Below are positions 16,501-24,670 of a stretch of DNA of 41,899 nucleotides, one piece after another (positions within the stretch are counted from its first letter, which is position 1; each line of letters begins with the position of its first letter). The stretch comes from Phycisphaerales bacterium (GTDB lineage: Bacteria > Planctomycetota > Phycisphaerae > Phycisphaerales > UBA1924). The DNA is taken from positions 1 through 41,899 of the forward strand of contig JAJDDM010000114.1 of assembly GCA_029260315.1 (NCBI GenBank). Reading direction: 5' to 3'. A model generated the notes under the pieces. It searched no databases and was not told the DNA's origin. It saw only the letters and a program-made list of their open reading frames with translations. The position numbers and the translations under genes were made by a program.

Positions 16501-17048
16501 TTCTTGGCGTCTTCGAGCACCTTCTCGTAGAGCTGGGCCGCGATCGCGCTGTCGCCGACGGCGTGGTGCTTCTCCGCAGCACGAAGGATTCTGTCGATGT
16601 CGTTGCGCGGATCCGATGCATCGGACGGTCGCACCCGCAACGCCTCGGCGGCCTGCGGGGCATCAATCCGCGCCAGCGCGTACGCCGCCATCTCGCCGAC
16701 ATCGGGGTCGTCGAGCAGGCTCGCCAGCGCCGGCACGCTCGACGCGTCGCCGACGATCGCGAGCAGGCGACAGAAATGCCGCTTGGCGTCGGGCGTGGCG
16801 TCGCCGGTGAGAGCGTTGGCGAGGGCCTCTGCCGCGGCCGCTCTTGTTCCGGGGTCTGCGCTGGCCTCGCGGATCTCGGCCTCGAGCGCCCGCAGGCCGG
16901 CCTGCGATTGGCCGAACTCATACGCCGACGCCCGCTCGATCAGCGTCGAGAGGTCCTGTCCCATCGCTGGCATGGCCAGGAATACCAGCCCGAGCACCAT
17001 CCATCGTTTGAACATGTTCCACCCACTCTTGCTCGCGGCGTTTTTCAT
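13527..17048 (-). CDS. Secreted HEAT-repeat protein with PA14-like and two DUF1080 domains
   Basis: The 1173-residue product opens with a signal peptide (MFKRWMVLGLVFLAMPAMGQ). About 50-600 is an armadillo/HEAT solenoid with repeated units such as PDIRDAAIRALGKLGDAQSA and AHVQRAALQALAQIGSRRH. A PA14/GH-accessory-like beta domain follows (about 620-770, FEIGSDDGVKAFIDGRAVLE). Then come two DUF1080 domains (PF06439): TTLFDGQDASHWTHPNGGDP with GNSGVYLQGRYEVQVLDSWG, and TLIRDDSLDGWTQRGGNAEY with LNSGVQIRSNSDPAHQSGRV. DUF1080 members include 3-keto-disaccharide hydrolases, so it may act on oxidised glycosides outside the cytoplasm. ATG 17048 is the longest plausible start; ATG 17015 (MFKR) is an alternative with a better-looking ribosome site. 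It follows a Tat-exported Gfo/Idh gene on the same strand. Confidence 0.8.
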   Translation of the reverse strand: MKNAASKSGWNMFKRWMVLGLVFLAMPAMGQDLSTLIERASAYEFGQSQAGLRALEAEIREASADPGTRAAAAEALANALTGDATPDAKRHFCRLLAIVGDASSVPALASLLDDPDVGEMAAYALARIDAPQAAEALRVRPSDASDPRNDIDRILRAAEKHHAVGDSAIAAQLYEKVLEDAKKEHQRFAAIRGLAITRGPSEARSIVSMLASDDARTRAFAERLIAEVPGEAMTLAFVSQFQLLSDNGKPRIFDALARRGDRAAASAITRFLTDEKPDIRDAAIRALGKLGDAQSARAIAGVLAIDSRNHAALDALVHMRAPMVDDAIASMLGEADDTLAVPLIQVLAARRASDHADALLPLATSESAHVQRAALQALAQIGSRRHLDRLASLLRDGSGNESAERAVAAIVARADDHDAATAQVISDFEGASLDAQRSLLRILGEVAGDRALAHVTRALDDDALRTSALETLARRWPDDGAIKILIQIASSPRDEGEGDVALAGALRLADKTNLREPAASAVIYRRLSPLVQNEREKRILLKGITRVADPGVLAIAQSMFDDPALASDARAATLTIATRLDREHRLAALAAVDAVREEGSASLREACNRAQDRIESDLDFITSWEVSGPYGGVAANELIPTPFPPETADRAVNWRELRTTSPTFPGRFDLNKQIGGQNHCVYIRTQLWIPRNLTVRFEIGSDDGVKAFIDGRAVLERNVMRGLTLGEDVVEVDLDRGWHTLMLKISQGNGGWELACRVRGTDSLHIPGLRAVANPSRAAPPIGATTLFDGQDASHWTHPNGGDPRWSLDRGRMTVRPGSGPLVTREPLGSGLYYVEFMTSEHPPDVRGQARGNSGVYLQGRYEVQVLDSWGDAPAHNRCAGIYGKKTPDAAVGARPREWQTYLIDFTAPRWNEGGEKTANARLTVWHNGVLVHDNVEVDSSTGAGRQEAPQPAPLLLQDHGNLISYGRIWHQPRPTTWEGSDAPGFSTLIRDDSLDGWTQRGGNAEYRVEDGVIIGQTRPNQPNSFLCTDAHYGDFVLELEFKVDQELNSGVQIRSNSDPAHQSGRVHGYQVEIDPSPRAWSAGIYDEGRRGWLADLSQNEGARRAFRQNEWNRVRVVARSDEIQTFLNGVPAAQLRDDMTPSGFIALQVHGVGGRTDPLEVRWRDIRIRELK

Positions 17049-17110
17049 GGCGCCGCCGGTTGTGTTCCTTGCTTGGCATCGGTTATGTGATCTCTGCGCT
17101 CTCATTGTTC

Positions 17111-18418
17111 CTAGAGCCGCCAGGGAGCACGCAGGGCTCTGTCGAGCATCCGGCTCGCCGATGCGTCGTTCCTGATTGTTTCGCTGCTCGGGTCCCACTC
17201 GATCGCCCGCCCGAGCAACATGGAGATATTGCCGAGATGCGCGATCGAGATCGTGCGATGGGCGTGCTCGATCGGCGCGACCGGCTCGCGCCGCGAGCGG
17301 GCGCAATCCACGAAGTTCTGGTGGTGGTCGTCGGAGACCGGGAGGCGGTCCTCGTTGGGAGCGAAGGTCTCCTCGAGAATCTCGGTTGGGTTGGCCTCGA
17401 TCACGCCCCGAGAGACGAAGAGTGTGCCACGATCTCCCTCGAACAAGACGCCGTTGCGATACTTGCTGGTAATGAACAACTCGACGCCGGATGGGTAGGT
17501 GCAGTTGACCTCGTAATGAATGGCGGCGTTCCAGAGCCCGTCCTCGGGGAACGTGCCGTGGGCCTGGACACGCGTCGGACCGGTCTCCGTCGTCCCCAGC
17601 GCCCACTGGGCGATATCGATGTGGTGTGCGCCCCAGTCGGTCAGCTTGCCGCCGGAGTAATCGAGGATGTGGCGGAACTCGTAGTGCGTGCGGTGGTCGC
17701 AGTAGGGCTCGGCGAGCGCGGGGCCCAGCCAGAGGTCGTAGTCGAAGCCCTCGGGCGGGTTCTTGGGCGGGTGGTTGCCCGTCGTCTCGCCCGCGGGCAG
17801 GCCGCAGGTGACCCGATGGACGCGGCCCAGGCGTCCGTTGCGGATGAGCTCGCACGCGAAGCGGAAGCGGGCGTCGGAACGCTGCTGGCTGCCGGTTTGG
17901 AAGACGCGCGCGTAGCGCGCGACGGCGTCGGCCATCGCGCGTCCCTGGCCGATCGTCAGGCTCAGCGGCTTCTCGCCGTAGATGTCCTTGCCGGCCTGTG
18001 CCGCGTGGGCGACGTGCAGGGCGTGCCAATGGTCGGGTGAGCCGATGATGACCGCGTCGATGTCGTCGCGGGCGAGCAACTCGCGGTAGTCGTTGTACGC
18101 GTCGCAGCCGGAATATGAACCCGAGGCCATCGCCTCGTCGTAGCGGCCCTCGACCTGGGCCTTGGCCTGTTCGCGTCGGGAGCGGTCGGGGTCGCAGACC
18201 GCGAGCATCTGGACGCCTCGCTTGTTCATGAGGCCGTTCATGTTGCCTCGACCCATGCCGCCGCAGCCGATGAGGGCCATGGTGATGCGGTTGCTGGGTT
18301 GGATGCCGGCGAAGGTGCTGGCGCGGCTGGTCAGGACGTAGGGCGCCGCGAGCGTACCGGCGGAGGCGACGAGGAATCGGCGGCGGGTCAGGGGTGAGTT
18401 GGTTTGAGTGTTGTGCAT
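17111..18418 (-). CDS. Tat-exported Gfo/Idh/MocA family oxidoreductase
   Basis: This 435-residue NAD(P)-dependent sugar-type dehydrogenase begins with a twin-arginine signal (LTRRRFLVASAGTLAAPYVL). The Rossmann motif is ITMALIGCGGMGRGNMNGL. IIGSPDHWHALHVAHAAQAG and the catalytic-lysine motif DIYGEKPLSLT follow, then the C-terminal substrate domain (HHIDIAQWALGTTETGP). Export suggests it oxidises glycosides in the periplasm, as described for Gfo/Idh enzymes partnered with DUF1080 hydrolases; a DUF1080 gene is 62 bp downstream on the same strand. ATG 18418 gives the Tat signal directly; longer readings run through a hairpin repeat. The substrate cannot be told from sequence. Confidence 0.88.
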   Translation of the reverse strand: MHNTQTNSPLTRRRFLVASAGTLAAPYVLTSRASTFAGIQPSNRITMALIGCGGMGRGNMNGLMNKRGVQMLAVCDPDRSRREQAKAQVEGRYDEAMASGSYSGCDAYNDYRELLARDDIDAVIIGSPDHWHALHVAHAAQAGKDIYGEKPLSLTIGQGRAMADAVARYARVFQTGSQQRSDARFRFACELIRNGRLGRVHRVTCGLPAGETTGNHPPKNPPEGFDYDLWLGPALAEPYCDHRTHYEFRHILDYSGGKLTDWGAHHIDIAQWALGTTETGPTRVQAHGTFPEDGLWNAAIHYEVNCTYPSGVELFITSKYRNGVLFEGDRGTLFVSRGVIEANPTEILEETFAPNEDRLPVSDDHHQNFVDCARSRREPVAPIEHAHRTISIAHLGNISMLLGRAIEWDPSSETIRNDASASRMLDRALRAPWRL

Positions 18419-18453
18419 GGCTGCTTGCTCTAAAGAGGTTTCGAGATTCGGTC

Positions 18454-18499
18454 GCGACCGGCTGGAAGCCGGTCCCACCCTGGGCCAGGCCTGGCCCAG
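18454..18499. repeat. Tandem hairpin repeats between two Gfo/Idh genes
   Basis: ACCGGCTGGAAGCCGGT (within 18454-18479) is a hairpin that also occurs at 37358-37383. It is followed at 18480-18499 by a perfect 20-bp palindrome (CTGGGCCAGG / CCTGGCCCAG). It lies between the end of the gene at 18523 and the start at 18418, both on the minus strand, and could form RNA hairpins that trim or end the upstream message. Confidence 0.6.
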
Positions 18500-18522
18500 G
18501 CTGGAAGCCCGGCTCGGCATTC

Positions 18523-19881
18523 TCACATGCGGTAATCCCAGCCCTCGCGGTACTCCTTGCTCACCAGGGCCGTCGCCTCGGCGGAGTTCGGGAATCGCAG
18601 GTTCTCGCCGTCGAACTCCAGCTTGCCGCCGATTCGCTGGGCGACGCACCCGAGCAGGACGGTCTCGGTGAACGGGCCGGAGTAGGCGAAGTTGCTCTTG
18701 GGATGGTCGAACGGCTTCTCACCGATGCATGCGCGATACCACTCGCCGTGGTGGTCGTCCTCGGATCGCTCGATCATCTGTGGTGGCGGGCCGTATTCCT
18801 CATGCTTCTCCGCCGGCAAGAGCCTCGGCGGGCTCTTGGCGTTGGGCATGGCGATCATCTTGCCGCGCGTGCCGATGTACAACGCGCCCTCGGCGGTCAG
18901 CTCCTCGCCCTCGGGCAGCTCTTCGGGGCGTTCGGGCTTGTTGCCGCCGTCGTGCCAGAACAGGTCGAAGCCGCGTTTGGTGCCCCGGTCGGGGAAGACG
19001 AACTTGACGGACGTGTTCTGATTGAACATCTCCGCCTCGCGGAAGGCATAGCCGTCTACCAACTCGACGCTCGCGGGCGAACCCGGCTGCATGGCCCAGT
19101 AGACGGCGTCGAGTTCGTGGCAGGCCATGTCGCCGAGCGCGCCGGTGCCGAAGTCCCACCAGCCCCGCCAACTGAACGGGTGGTACTCGTTGCGCAGGAA
19201 CGGGCGCATCCTCGCCGGTCCGATCCAGGCGTCCCAGTTCAGTCCTTCGGGAATGGGGTGCTCCCCGGGCGGGCGGGATCTTGCCTGAGGCCAGACCGGA
19301 CGGTTCGTCCAGACGTGGGCCTCGCGAAGGTCGCCGATGGCTCCGCTCAGCAGGTAATCGATCGTCAGGCGGAGGTCGTGCGACGCGTGCAACTGATTGC
19401 CCATCTGCGTCGCGACCTTGTACTTCTGCTGGGCGATCGCGAGCTGGCGTGCTTCCCAGATGGTGTGGGTGAGCGGCTTCTGGGTGTAGGCGTGCTTGTG
19501 CTCCATCATCGCGATGATGGTCGCGGGATAGTGGTGATGGTCCGGCGTGCCGACCATCACCGCGTCGATCTCGCCCATGTGCTTGTCGTACATCCGGCGA
19601 TAGTCGGTGAAGCCCACGGCGTCGGACCAGCGAGTCGCGCACGTTCCCCATTGTCCCTTGTCGGCGTCGCAGTAGCAGGTGCAGCCGGCGCCAAGCGATT
19701 CCAGGATCGGGATGTGCTGGCTCTCGGCGATCCCGCCCACGCCGATGTACGCGACGTGCAGGCGGGCGTTTGCCCCCATGACCCGTCCGTAGGACGCCGC
19801 GGACATGGCCCAGGCGGCCCCGAAACCGGTCCCGGCGGCGGCTCGGAGGAACTCACGACGGGTCTTGGGGTTCTGGCTCAT
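18523..19881 (-). CDS. Tat-exported Gfo/Idh/MocA family oxidoreductase
   Basis: The 452-residue protein carries a Tat signal (MSQNPKTRREFLRAAAGTGF). The nucleotide-binding motif is HVAYIGVGGIAESQHIPILE. MVGTPDHHHYPATIIAMMEH follows, and then QKPLTHTIWEARQL, in which Gln replaces the more usual Glu of the EKP motif; the catalytic Lys is kept. The later blocks (LNWDAWIGPARMRPFLRNEY, WDFGTGALGDMACHELDAVY) match the large secreted planctomycete Gfo/Idh group. ATG 19881 is chosen since the Tat signal starts there. It lies upstream of, and on the same strand as, the 17111-18418 paralogue, 104 bp apart with hairpin repeats between, so an operon is possible. Likely role: oxidation of exported or polymeric sugars. 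Confidence 0.87.
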   Translation of the reverse strand: MSQNPKTRREFLRAAAGTGFGAAWAMSAASYGRVMGANARLHVAYIGVGGIAESQHIPILESLGAGCTCYCDADKGQWGTCATRWSDAVGFTDYRRMYDKHMGEIDAVMVGTPDHHHYPATIIAMMEHKHAYTQKPLTHTIWEARQLAIAQQKYKVATQMGNQLHASHDLRLTIDYLLSGAIGDLREAHVWTNRPVWPQARSRPPGEHPIPEGLNWDAWIGPARMRPFLRNEYHPFSWRGWWDFGTGALGDMACHELDAVYWAMQPGSPASVELVDGYAFREAEMFNQNTSVKFVFPDRGTKRGFDLFWHDGGNKPERPEELPEGEELTAEGALYIGTRGKMIAMPNAKSPPRLLPAEKHEEYGPPPQMIERSEDDHHGEWYRACIGEKPFDHPKSNFAYSGPFTETVLLGCVAQRIGGKLEFDGENLRFPNSAEATALVSKEYREGWDYRM

Positions 19882-19962
19882 GCTGCGCAGTGTAACTGAC
19901 TCGCCCAAGGGGCCGGGAGGTGAAATCGGCGTGGGCGCGTCAGAGCCGCGTGCGTGAGGGTG

Positions 19963-20157
19963 CTTTGCGTCGTTTGTTGCAACGAGTTTGTGACAGGGTG
20001 TCGGTGCAATGGGCTCGGCCCGTGCCACCAACCGCTGCTTTGAGCGGTTGGTGTTTCGCAGAGCTGACCTGAAGAGCACCAGCCGTGCAGAGCCACGGCT
20101 GGTGGCACGCCTCTCGGTTCTCCTCGGTCGGGCGAACTCCCGACCAGTTGACGCAAA
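19963..20157. repeat. ~194-bp palindromic element, family 2 copy 1
   Basis: The element is bounded by CTTTGCGTC and GACGCAAA. Its core at 20021-20109 has outer arms CGTGCCACCA / TGGTGGCACG and two inner hairpins (CCAACCGCTGCTTTGAGCGG then TTGG; ACCAGCCGTG with CACGGCTGGT). It matches 37073-37266 strongly in the core and weakly in the flanks. It fills most of the 350-bp gap between the divergent Gfo/Idh and sulfatase genes; no gene is supported in that gap. Confidence 0.75.
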
Positions 20158-20230
20158 TCGCTCCTACGCACGCGGCTCCGAAATGCCCCGCGGATTGCCA
20201 CCACGCGACATCTTGGGGTAGCATGCGCAG

Positions 20231-21772
20231 ATGCGCCATCTCATGCTGATTTTCCTCTCGCTCCTCAACTGCCCGAGCCACGCGAACCACCGCCCGAACA
20301 TCCTGCTGATCCTGATCGACGATCTGGGCTGGCAGGATCTGGCGGTACCCCTGCACACAGAGCCCACGCCGTTCAACGAACGCTACCGCACGCCCAACGT
20401 CGAGCGACTGGCACGCGAGGGGATGCGATTTACCGACGCGTATGCGTCCAGCCCGGTCTGCACGCCGACGCGCACGAGCATCATGACCGGCATGAGCCCG
20501 GCCCGCTCGCGGATCACTTACTGGACGCTGCACAAGGACCGAGACACCAGCGCCAACCACCCCAATCTCAGAGCGCCCGCGTGGCGGCTCAACGGGCTCC
20601 AGCTTGGCGATGTCACGCTGCCGGCCCTGCTGCGCGACGCGGGTTACCGCACGATCCACGTCGGCAAAGCCCACTTCGGCACCCACGACACGCCCGGCGG
20701 CGACCCGACGAACCTTGGATTCGAGGTCAACATCGCCGGGCACGCCTCGGGCGGGCCGGCGAGCCACTACGGGCTGCACCACTTCACGGTCGCGGGCCGC
20801 CAGGGCCAGGACCCCAGCTCGTCTTCGAGTGTCTGGGACATCCCGGGCCTGGAGAAGTACCACGGGCAGGACATCTATCTGACCGAGGCCCTCGCGATCG
20901 AGGCGGTGGGCGAGATCGAGCGTGCCGCCGAGGACGACACGCCGTTCTACATGAACTTCGCCCCCTACGCCGTGCATGCTCCGATCATGGCCAATAGACG
21001 TCTGCTGGAGCACTATCCCGACCTCGACCCCCGCGAGGCGGCGTACGCGACCATGGTCGAGACCTACGACAATGCCATCGGCGAGCTGCTCGACGCGCTC
21101 GAACGCACCGGCGAGCTCGACGACACCGTTATCATCTTCCACTCCGACAACGGCGGGCTCAGCGCCCACGCCCGCGGCCCCGCGCCCGACGGCTCGCCCG
21201 CCCACACCCACAACGCCCCGCTGCGCTCGGGCAAGGGCTCTGCGTACGAGGGCGGCACGCGTGTGCCGATGATCGTTCGATGGCCCGGCGTGGTCGAGCC
21301 CGGCTCGATCAGCCGCACGCCGACAATCAGCCACGACCTCTTCCCGACGATCCTCGCGATCGCCGGCGTCGAGATCCCTGCCGAGCAGGAACCCTCGGTC
21401 GACGGGCGCGATCTCGCGGGCCTGCTTCGGGGGAGGGCGACCGATCTGGGCGATCGCTCGTTGCTGTGGCACATGCCGCATGAGTGGGGGTCCGATGGCC
21501 CGGGGATCGATCCGTTCAGTTCGCTGCGAGAGGGTCGCTGGAAGGTGCTGTATTTCCACGCCGATCGGCGGTTCGAGCTGTACGACCTCGCCGAGGATCC
21601 GGGAGAGACGAATGATCTCGCGGGCTCGCAGGTCTTGGTCCTGCGTCGGCTCGTGGGAGAACTGGATAAACGCCTCCGAGATTGCGCGGCCCAGCTCTCG
21701 CTCGACAAGGAGACGGGCGAGAGCGTCGAGATGCCGCTGGACGCGATGAAGCGGCGTTCCCGGACCCCCTGA
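20231..21772 (+). CDS. Secreted type I sulfatase
   Basis: This 513-residue arylsulfatase-family enzyme hydrolyses sulfate esters, in planctomycetes usually on sulfated polysaccharides. A hydrophobic N-terminus (MRHLMLIFLSLLNCPSHA) suggests export. RPNILLILIDDLGWQD contains the calcium aspartates D30 and D31. Cys77 in SSPVCTPTRTSIMTG is the C-x-P-x-R site that must be converted to formylglycine. IHVGKAHFGTHDTPGG, FHSDNGGLSAHARGP (DN metal ligands) and APLRSGKGSAYEGGTRVPMI complete the fold. The C-terminal small domain (LYDLAEDPGETNDLAG) is typical. It appears to stand alone. A maturase is needed; the SUMF1-like gene at 32365 does not show the expected active-site cysteines. Confidence 0.93.
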   Translation: MRHLMLIFLSLLNCPSHANHRPNILLILIDDLGWQDLAVPLHTEPTPFNERYRTPNVERLAREGMRFTDAYASSPVCTPTRTSIMTGMSPARSRITYWTLHKDRDTSANHPNLRAPAWRLNGLQLGDVTLPALLRDAGYRTIHVGKAHFGTHDTPGGDPTNLGFEVNIAGHASGGPASHYGLHHFTVAGRQGQDPSSSSSVWDIPGLEKYHGQDIYLTEALAIEAVGEIERAAEDDTPFYMNFAPYAVHAPIMANRRLLEHYPDLDPREAAYATMVETYDNAIGELLDALERTGELDDTVIIFHSDNGGLSAHARGPAPDGSPAHTHNAPLRSGKGSAYEGGTRVPMIVRWPGVVEPGSISRTPTISHDLFPTILAIAGVEIPAEQEPSVDGRDLAGLLRGRATDLGDRSLLWHMPHEWGSDGPGIDPFSSLREGRWKVLYFHADRRFELYDLAEDPGETNDLAGSQVLVLRRLVGELDKRLRDCAAQLSLDKETGESVEMPLDAMKRRSRTP

Positions 21773-21908
21773 AAATCTGCCGCCTCCATGGGGAGATTCG
21801 CTATTCGTCTGGTACACTCTAAGGACCGTGCGCCAGCACGCTTCGGCCCACTAGCGACTCCACGAACCCCCGCCTCCCAGACGCCCCCAAGGTCGCCCGG
21901 AGATCCTC

Positions 21909-24191
21909 ATGAAGCGTTTTCGCAGTCCGAAGTCCTCGTGTGGAGTTGGCCCGTCCCTTGCCGAGCAGCTCGAGCCCCGCATGCTCCTGAGCGTGTCGGG
22001 ATTCGAGGAGGCGGTCTCGCTGGACGGCGAGTTCAACCGCCAGGGCGTGACCGTCGTACGGACTTCCGTCGCGGAGACGGGGGAATGTGACACGTTCTCG
22101 TTTACCGCCCGCGAGACCGGCAACCAACGACTCGTGCTGCGCGATCTCAACGACTCGGGGCTCAACGGCGTGCTGACCATCTTCGATGAGGATGGCAACA
22201 TCGTCCGCCAGAAGGACGCACGCGGGGCGGGCGGGCGTGAGATCGGCCAGTTCCCCGCTGAGCTCGGCGAGCGATTCTTTGTGCAGGTCGGTGGCGGCGA
22301 GGGCGGGGAGATCGGCGACTACCGCCTGCGCGTCCGCACCGAGCCCGGGCCCGTGCCCGATTCGGTCGAGGACGCGGCGCTTCGGATCGACAGCCTGTTC
22401 GACGAGGGCAACGGCAGGATCGCCCTGGTCGAGTCGACAATCGGCGAGCAAGACCACACCCGCGGCTTTGCCTTCACGGCTCGGGACGACGGTTCAGTCG
22501 GATTCATCCTCCGCACGAGCGCCGCCGGCTTCGACACATCCCTCGACGCCCGGATGATCATCACCAACGAGGCCGGCGAGCTGCTCCGCATCAAGAACAA
22601 GTTCGCCGGCGGCGGACGCGAGCAGGCACGCATCGACGTCGCCCTCGGCGAGCGGTACTTCATCCTCGTCTCCGGCGTCTGGGGCGACGACGTCGAGGGC
22701 GACTTCCGCCTGCGCCTCAAGGCCCCGGCCGGCGATCCGCCGGCGGTCGTCATCGGCGGGATCCCGGTCGAAGACGCCCTGCCGCTCGACCTGGTTTCCA
22801 CGCCCTCAGGCCTGCGCGTGAACGCGTCGGCGGGCCTGGAGATGACGGCCTTCGATTTCTCGCAAAGCCCGCTGACGGCGTTGCCGGACTTTGACGCATT
22901 CACCCCGGCCTCCACCGGCACGCTCGATACCGTCAACTTCGCTTCGGCAGAAGGCGACGTGTTCGGCATCGGACTCACCGACGATTTCGGTCTGGTCATC
23001 GAGGGGCTCATCGAGCTCGACGTGACCGGCACCTGGGGCTTCACGCTCGAGTCCGACGACGGCTCACGCCTGTTCATCGACGGCGTTCTGGTCGTCGACA
23101 ACGACAGCGTGCATGAGATGACCCTCGCCGAGGGCTCGATCGACCTCGAGGCGGGCTTCCACGACATCCGCGTGGAGTACTTCGACGCGAGCGGGCCGGC
23201 GGGTCTCACCCTGGGTTCGGCCTCTCCGGGCCAACTTCCGGCCGTCGTCGCCGCGGATGATCTCTCCAACGAGATTCTCGTGCACGATCCGCTGGTGGGC
23301 AACGCGCTGTACGCCCTGACGCCCGCGGAGGCCGCGAACCTGCGACTGCGCGTCGAGACCGACGAGCAGACCAACGCCACGCTGGGGCTGTTCGACGCCG
23401 ACGGAAACCTGATCAACGACGCGGACCGCAATGGGCGAGCCCAGGGCGAGTCGCTCAGCAGCGGCGTCGTCGCAAACCAGCCGCTGTTCGTGCTGACCTC
23501 GGAGAACACAGGCACGCCGAATATCGAGGGGCGAGCGTTGGGGTCGATCTCCGCGGTCGCCCTCGATGATGAGAACGAGGGTCTGGCGACGATTGGTCTC
23601 AATCCGGGCGTTCTCGGCGCGGCTCGGTTCACTGGCGGCCCCGCCGGGCAGTATCGCGTCACGGTTGAAGAGGGCTTCCTCGGGCGCGTCACCATCTACG
23701 ACGACAGCGGCTTCGAGATCACCCGCGAGGTCACGACCGACGCCGACGGCGGGCCGGACAGCATCCGCTTCCAGCTTCCCGCCGACGGCGGCTTCGTCGC
23801 GACGTTCGACGCGGCGCTCGGCGACGGCACGCCGGGCGAGGCGACCCTCTTCGCCCAGGGCCCGACCGACACGATCGACGGGATCTCGATCCTCGACGCG
23901 ATCGAGATGGACCACGACACGCCGTTCGACGGGACGATCGCCAATGTCGGCGATCGCCTGCTGTTCACCGTGACCGCCGATTTCATCATCACGACGTTCG
24001 CGCTGCAAACCTTCAGCGGCTTCGACGGGCGGATGCGCATCTTCGACGAGAACGACGTGCTGCTGGCGCTGGTCGATGTGGGCGAGGCGAACTTCGAGGA
24101 CTTCTTCATAGTCCGCCTCGAGAGCTTCCGGTTCTACGTCGTCGTCGACGGCGGCGACACGACCGGCGACTTCCAGTTCACGATTACCTGA
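21909..24191 (+). CDS. LEPR-XLL surface protein with PPC-like and PA14 domains
   Basis: The 760-residue protein begins with a basic segment and LEPRMLLS (21-28), the LEPR-XLL motif found at the start of large exported planctomycete proteins. At least two pre-peptidase C-terminal-like beta domains follow (about 32-140 and 150-275; units such as DTFSFTARETGNQRLVLRDL and ARIDVALGERYFILVSGVWG). A PA14 domain comes next (about 345-440, TWGFTLESDDGSRLFIDGVL), then further PPC-like modules to the end (RFYVVVDGGDTTGDFQFTIT). No enzyme motif is seen, so it may be an adhesin or a carbohydrate- or protein-binding cell-surface component. It starts 136 bp after the sulfatase and may have its own promoter. 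Domain names are based on pattern, not profile scores. Confidence 0.75.
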   Translation: MKRFRSPKSSCGVGPSLAEQLEPRMLLSVSGFEEAVSLDGEFNRQGVTVVRTSVAETGECDTFSFTARETGNQRLVLRDLNDSGLNGVLTIFDEDGNIVRQKDARGAGGREIGQFPAELGERFFVQVGGGEGGEIGDYRLRVRTEPGPVPDSVEDAALRIDSLFDEGNGRIALVESTIGEQDHTRGFAFTARDDGSVGFILRTSAAGFDTSLDARMIITNEAGELLRIKNKFAGGGREQARIDVALGERYFILVSGVWGDDVEGDFRLRLKAPAGDPPAVVIGGIPVEDALPLDLVSTPSGLRVNASAGLEMTAFDFSQSPLTALPDFDAFTPASTGTLDTVNFASAEGDVFGIGLTDDFGLVIEGLIELDVTGTWGFTLESDDGSRLFIDGVLVVDNDSVHEMTLAEGSIDLEAGFHDIRVEYFDASGPAGLTLGSASPGQLPAVVAADDLSNEILVHDPLVGNALYALTPAEAANLRLRVETDEQTNATLGLFDADGNLINDADRNGRAQGESLSSGVVANQPLFVLTSENTGTPNIEGRALGSISAVALDDENEGLATIGLNPGVLGAARFTGGPAGQYRVTVEEGFLGRVTIYDDSGFEITREVTTDADGGPDSIRFQLPADGGFVATFDAALGDGTPGEATLFAQGPTDTIDGISILDAIEMDHDTPFDGTIANVGDRLLFTVTADFIITTFALQTFSGFDGRMRIFDENDVLLALVDVGEANFEDFFIVRLESFRFYVVVDGGDTTGDFQFTIT

Positions 24192-24267
24192 TCGGTGAGC
24201 CAGTTCGGGAAAGCAAAGCGCCGATCATGTTTGTGACGGAACTCTGCGCCATGCAGTTGCGTCTCAG

Positions 24268-24300
24268 GATCTTGTCCTGAAGGATCAAGATCGTTACTAT
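24268..24300 (+). promoter_or_regulatory. Putative promoter overlapping an inverted repeat
   Basis: A -35-like TTGTCC (24272-24277), a 17-bp spacer and a -10-like TACTAT (24295-24300) lie about 78 bp before the ATG of the small zinc-ribbon gene. The spacer overlaps the inverted repeat GATCTTG (24268-24274) / CAAGATC (24286-24292), which could be an operator. No experimental support; planctomycete promoters are poorly defined. Confidence 0.35.
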
Positions 24301-24377
24301 GGCTGGCGTTCAGAATCGCCCGGCCCGTCTGTTGGCGTCATATACAGGATCAACGGTCTATCGCGTTGGGGGGTGCT

Positions 24378-24632
24378 ATGTCATTCGCGCTGCGAACAAA
24401 GCAGATCCGATGTCCCAACTGTGAATACGAGGGCGCGGCTCAACTGCGGGGATCCGGTTGTGGATTGTGGCTCGTGTTCTTGACGGTACTCATTGTCTCG
24501 TTTTTCTTCTGGCCGTTGTTCATCGTCACAGGTCTCATGTTTCTGTGGCTGGTCTTGAAGCCTGCGGATCAAGTCTGTCCGAAGTGTAAGTACGCCCATC
24601 CAATTCCAAGGAACAAGAAGAGTCGGCGCTGA
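24378..24632 (+). CDS. Small double-CxxC zinc-ribbon membrane protein
   Basis: The 84-residue protein has a CPNC pair near the N-terminus, a CPKC pair near the C-terminus, and two adjoining hydrophobic stretches between (GCGLWLVFLTVLIVSFFFWP and LFIVTGLMFLWLVLKP). The two pairs could meet to form one zinc site on the same membrane face, a hairpin-like layout reminiscent of LITAF-type domains. The basic tail (RNKKSRR) would then be cytosolic. ATG 24378 follows a G-rich run that may serve as the ribosome site. A plausible promoter lies upstream at 24268-24300. The gene is convergent with the sirtuin gene, 38 bp apart. Function unknown. Confidence 0.65.
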   Translation: MSFALRTKQIRCPNCEYEGAAQLRGSGCGLWLVFLTVLIVSFFFWPLFIVTGLMFLWLVLKPADQVCPKCKYAHPIPRNKKSRR

Positions 24633-24670
24633 AGCTGTCAATCGACTATTCTTCTCCTCAAGAATCCGAG

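Noticed and set aside
13527-18029. A single 1500-residue protein joining Gfo/Idh and DUF1080 regions
   Set aside because: The upstream third is out of frame with the real Gfo/Idh gene; a signal peptide near 17015-17048 marks the true start.
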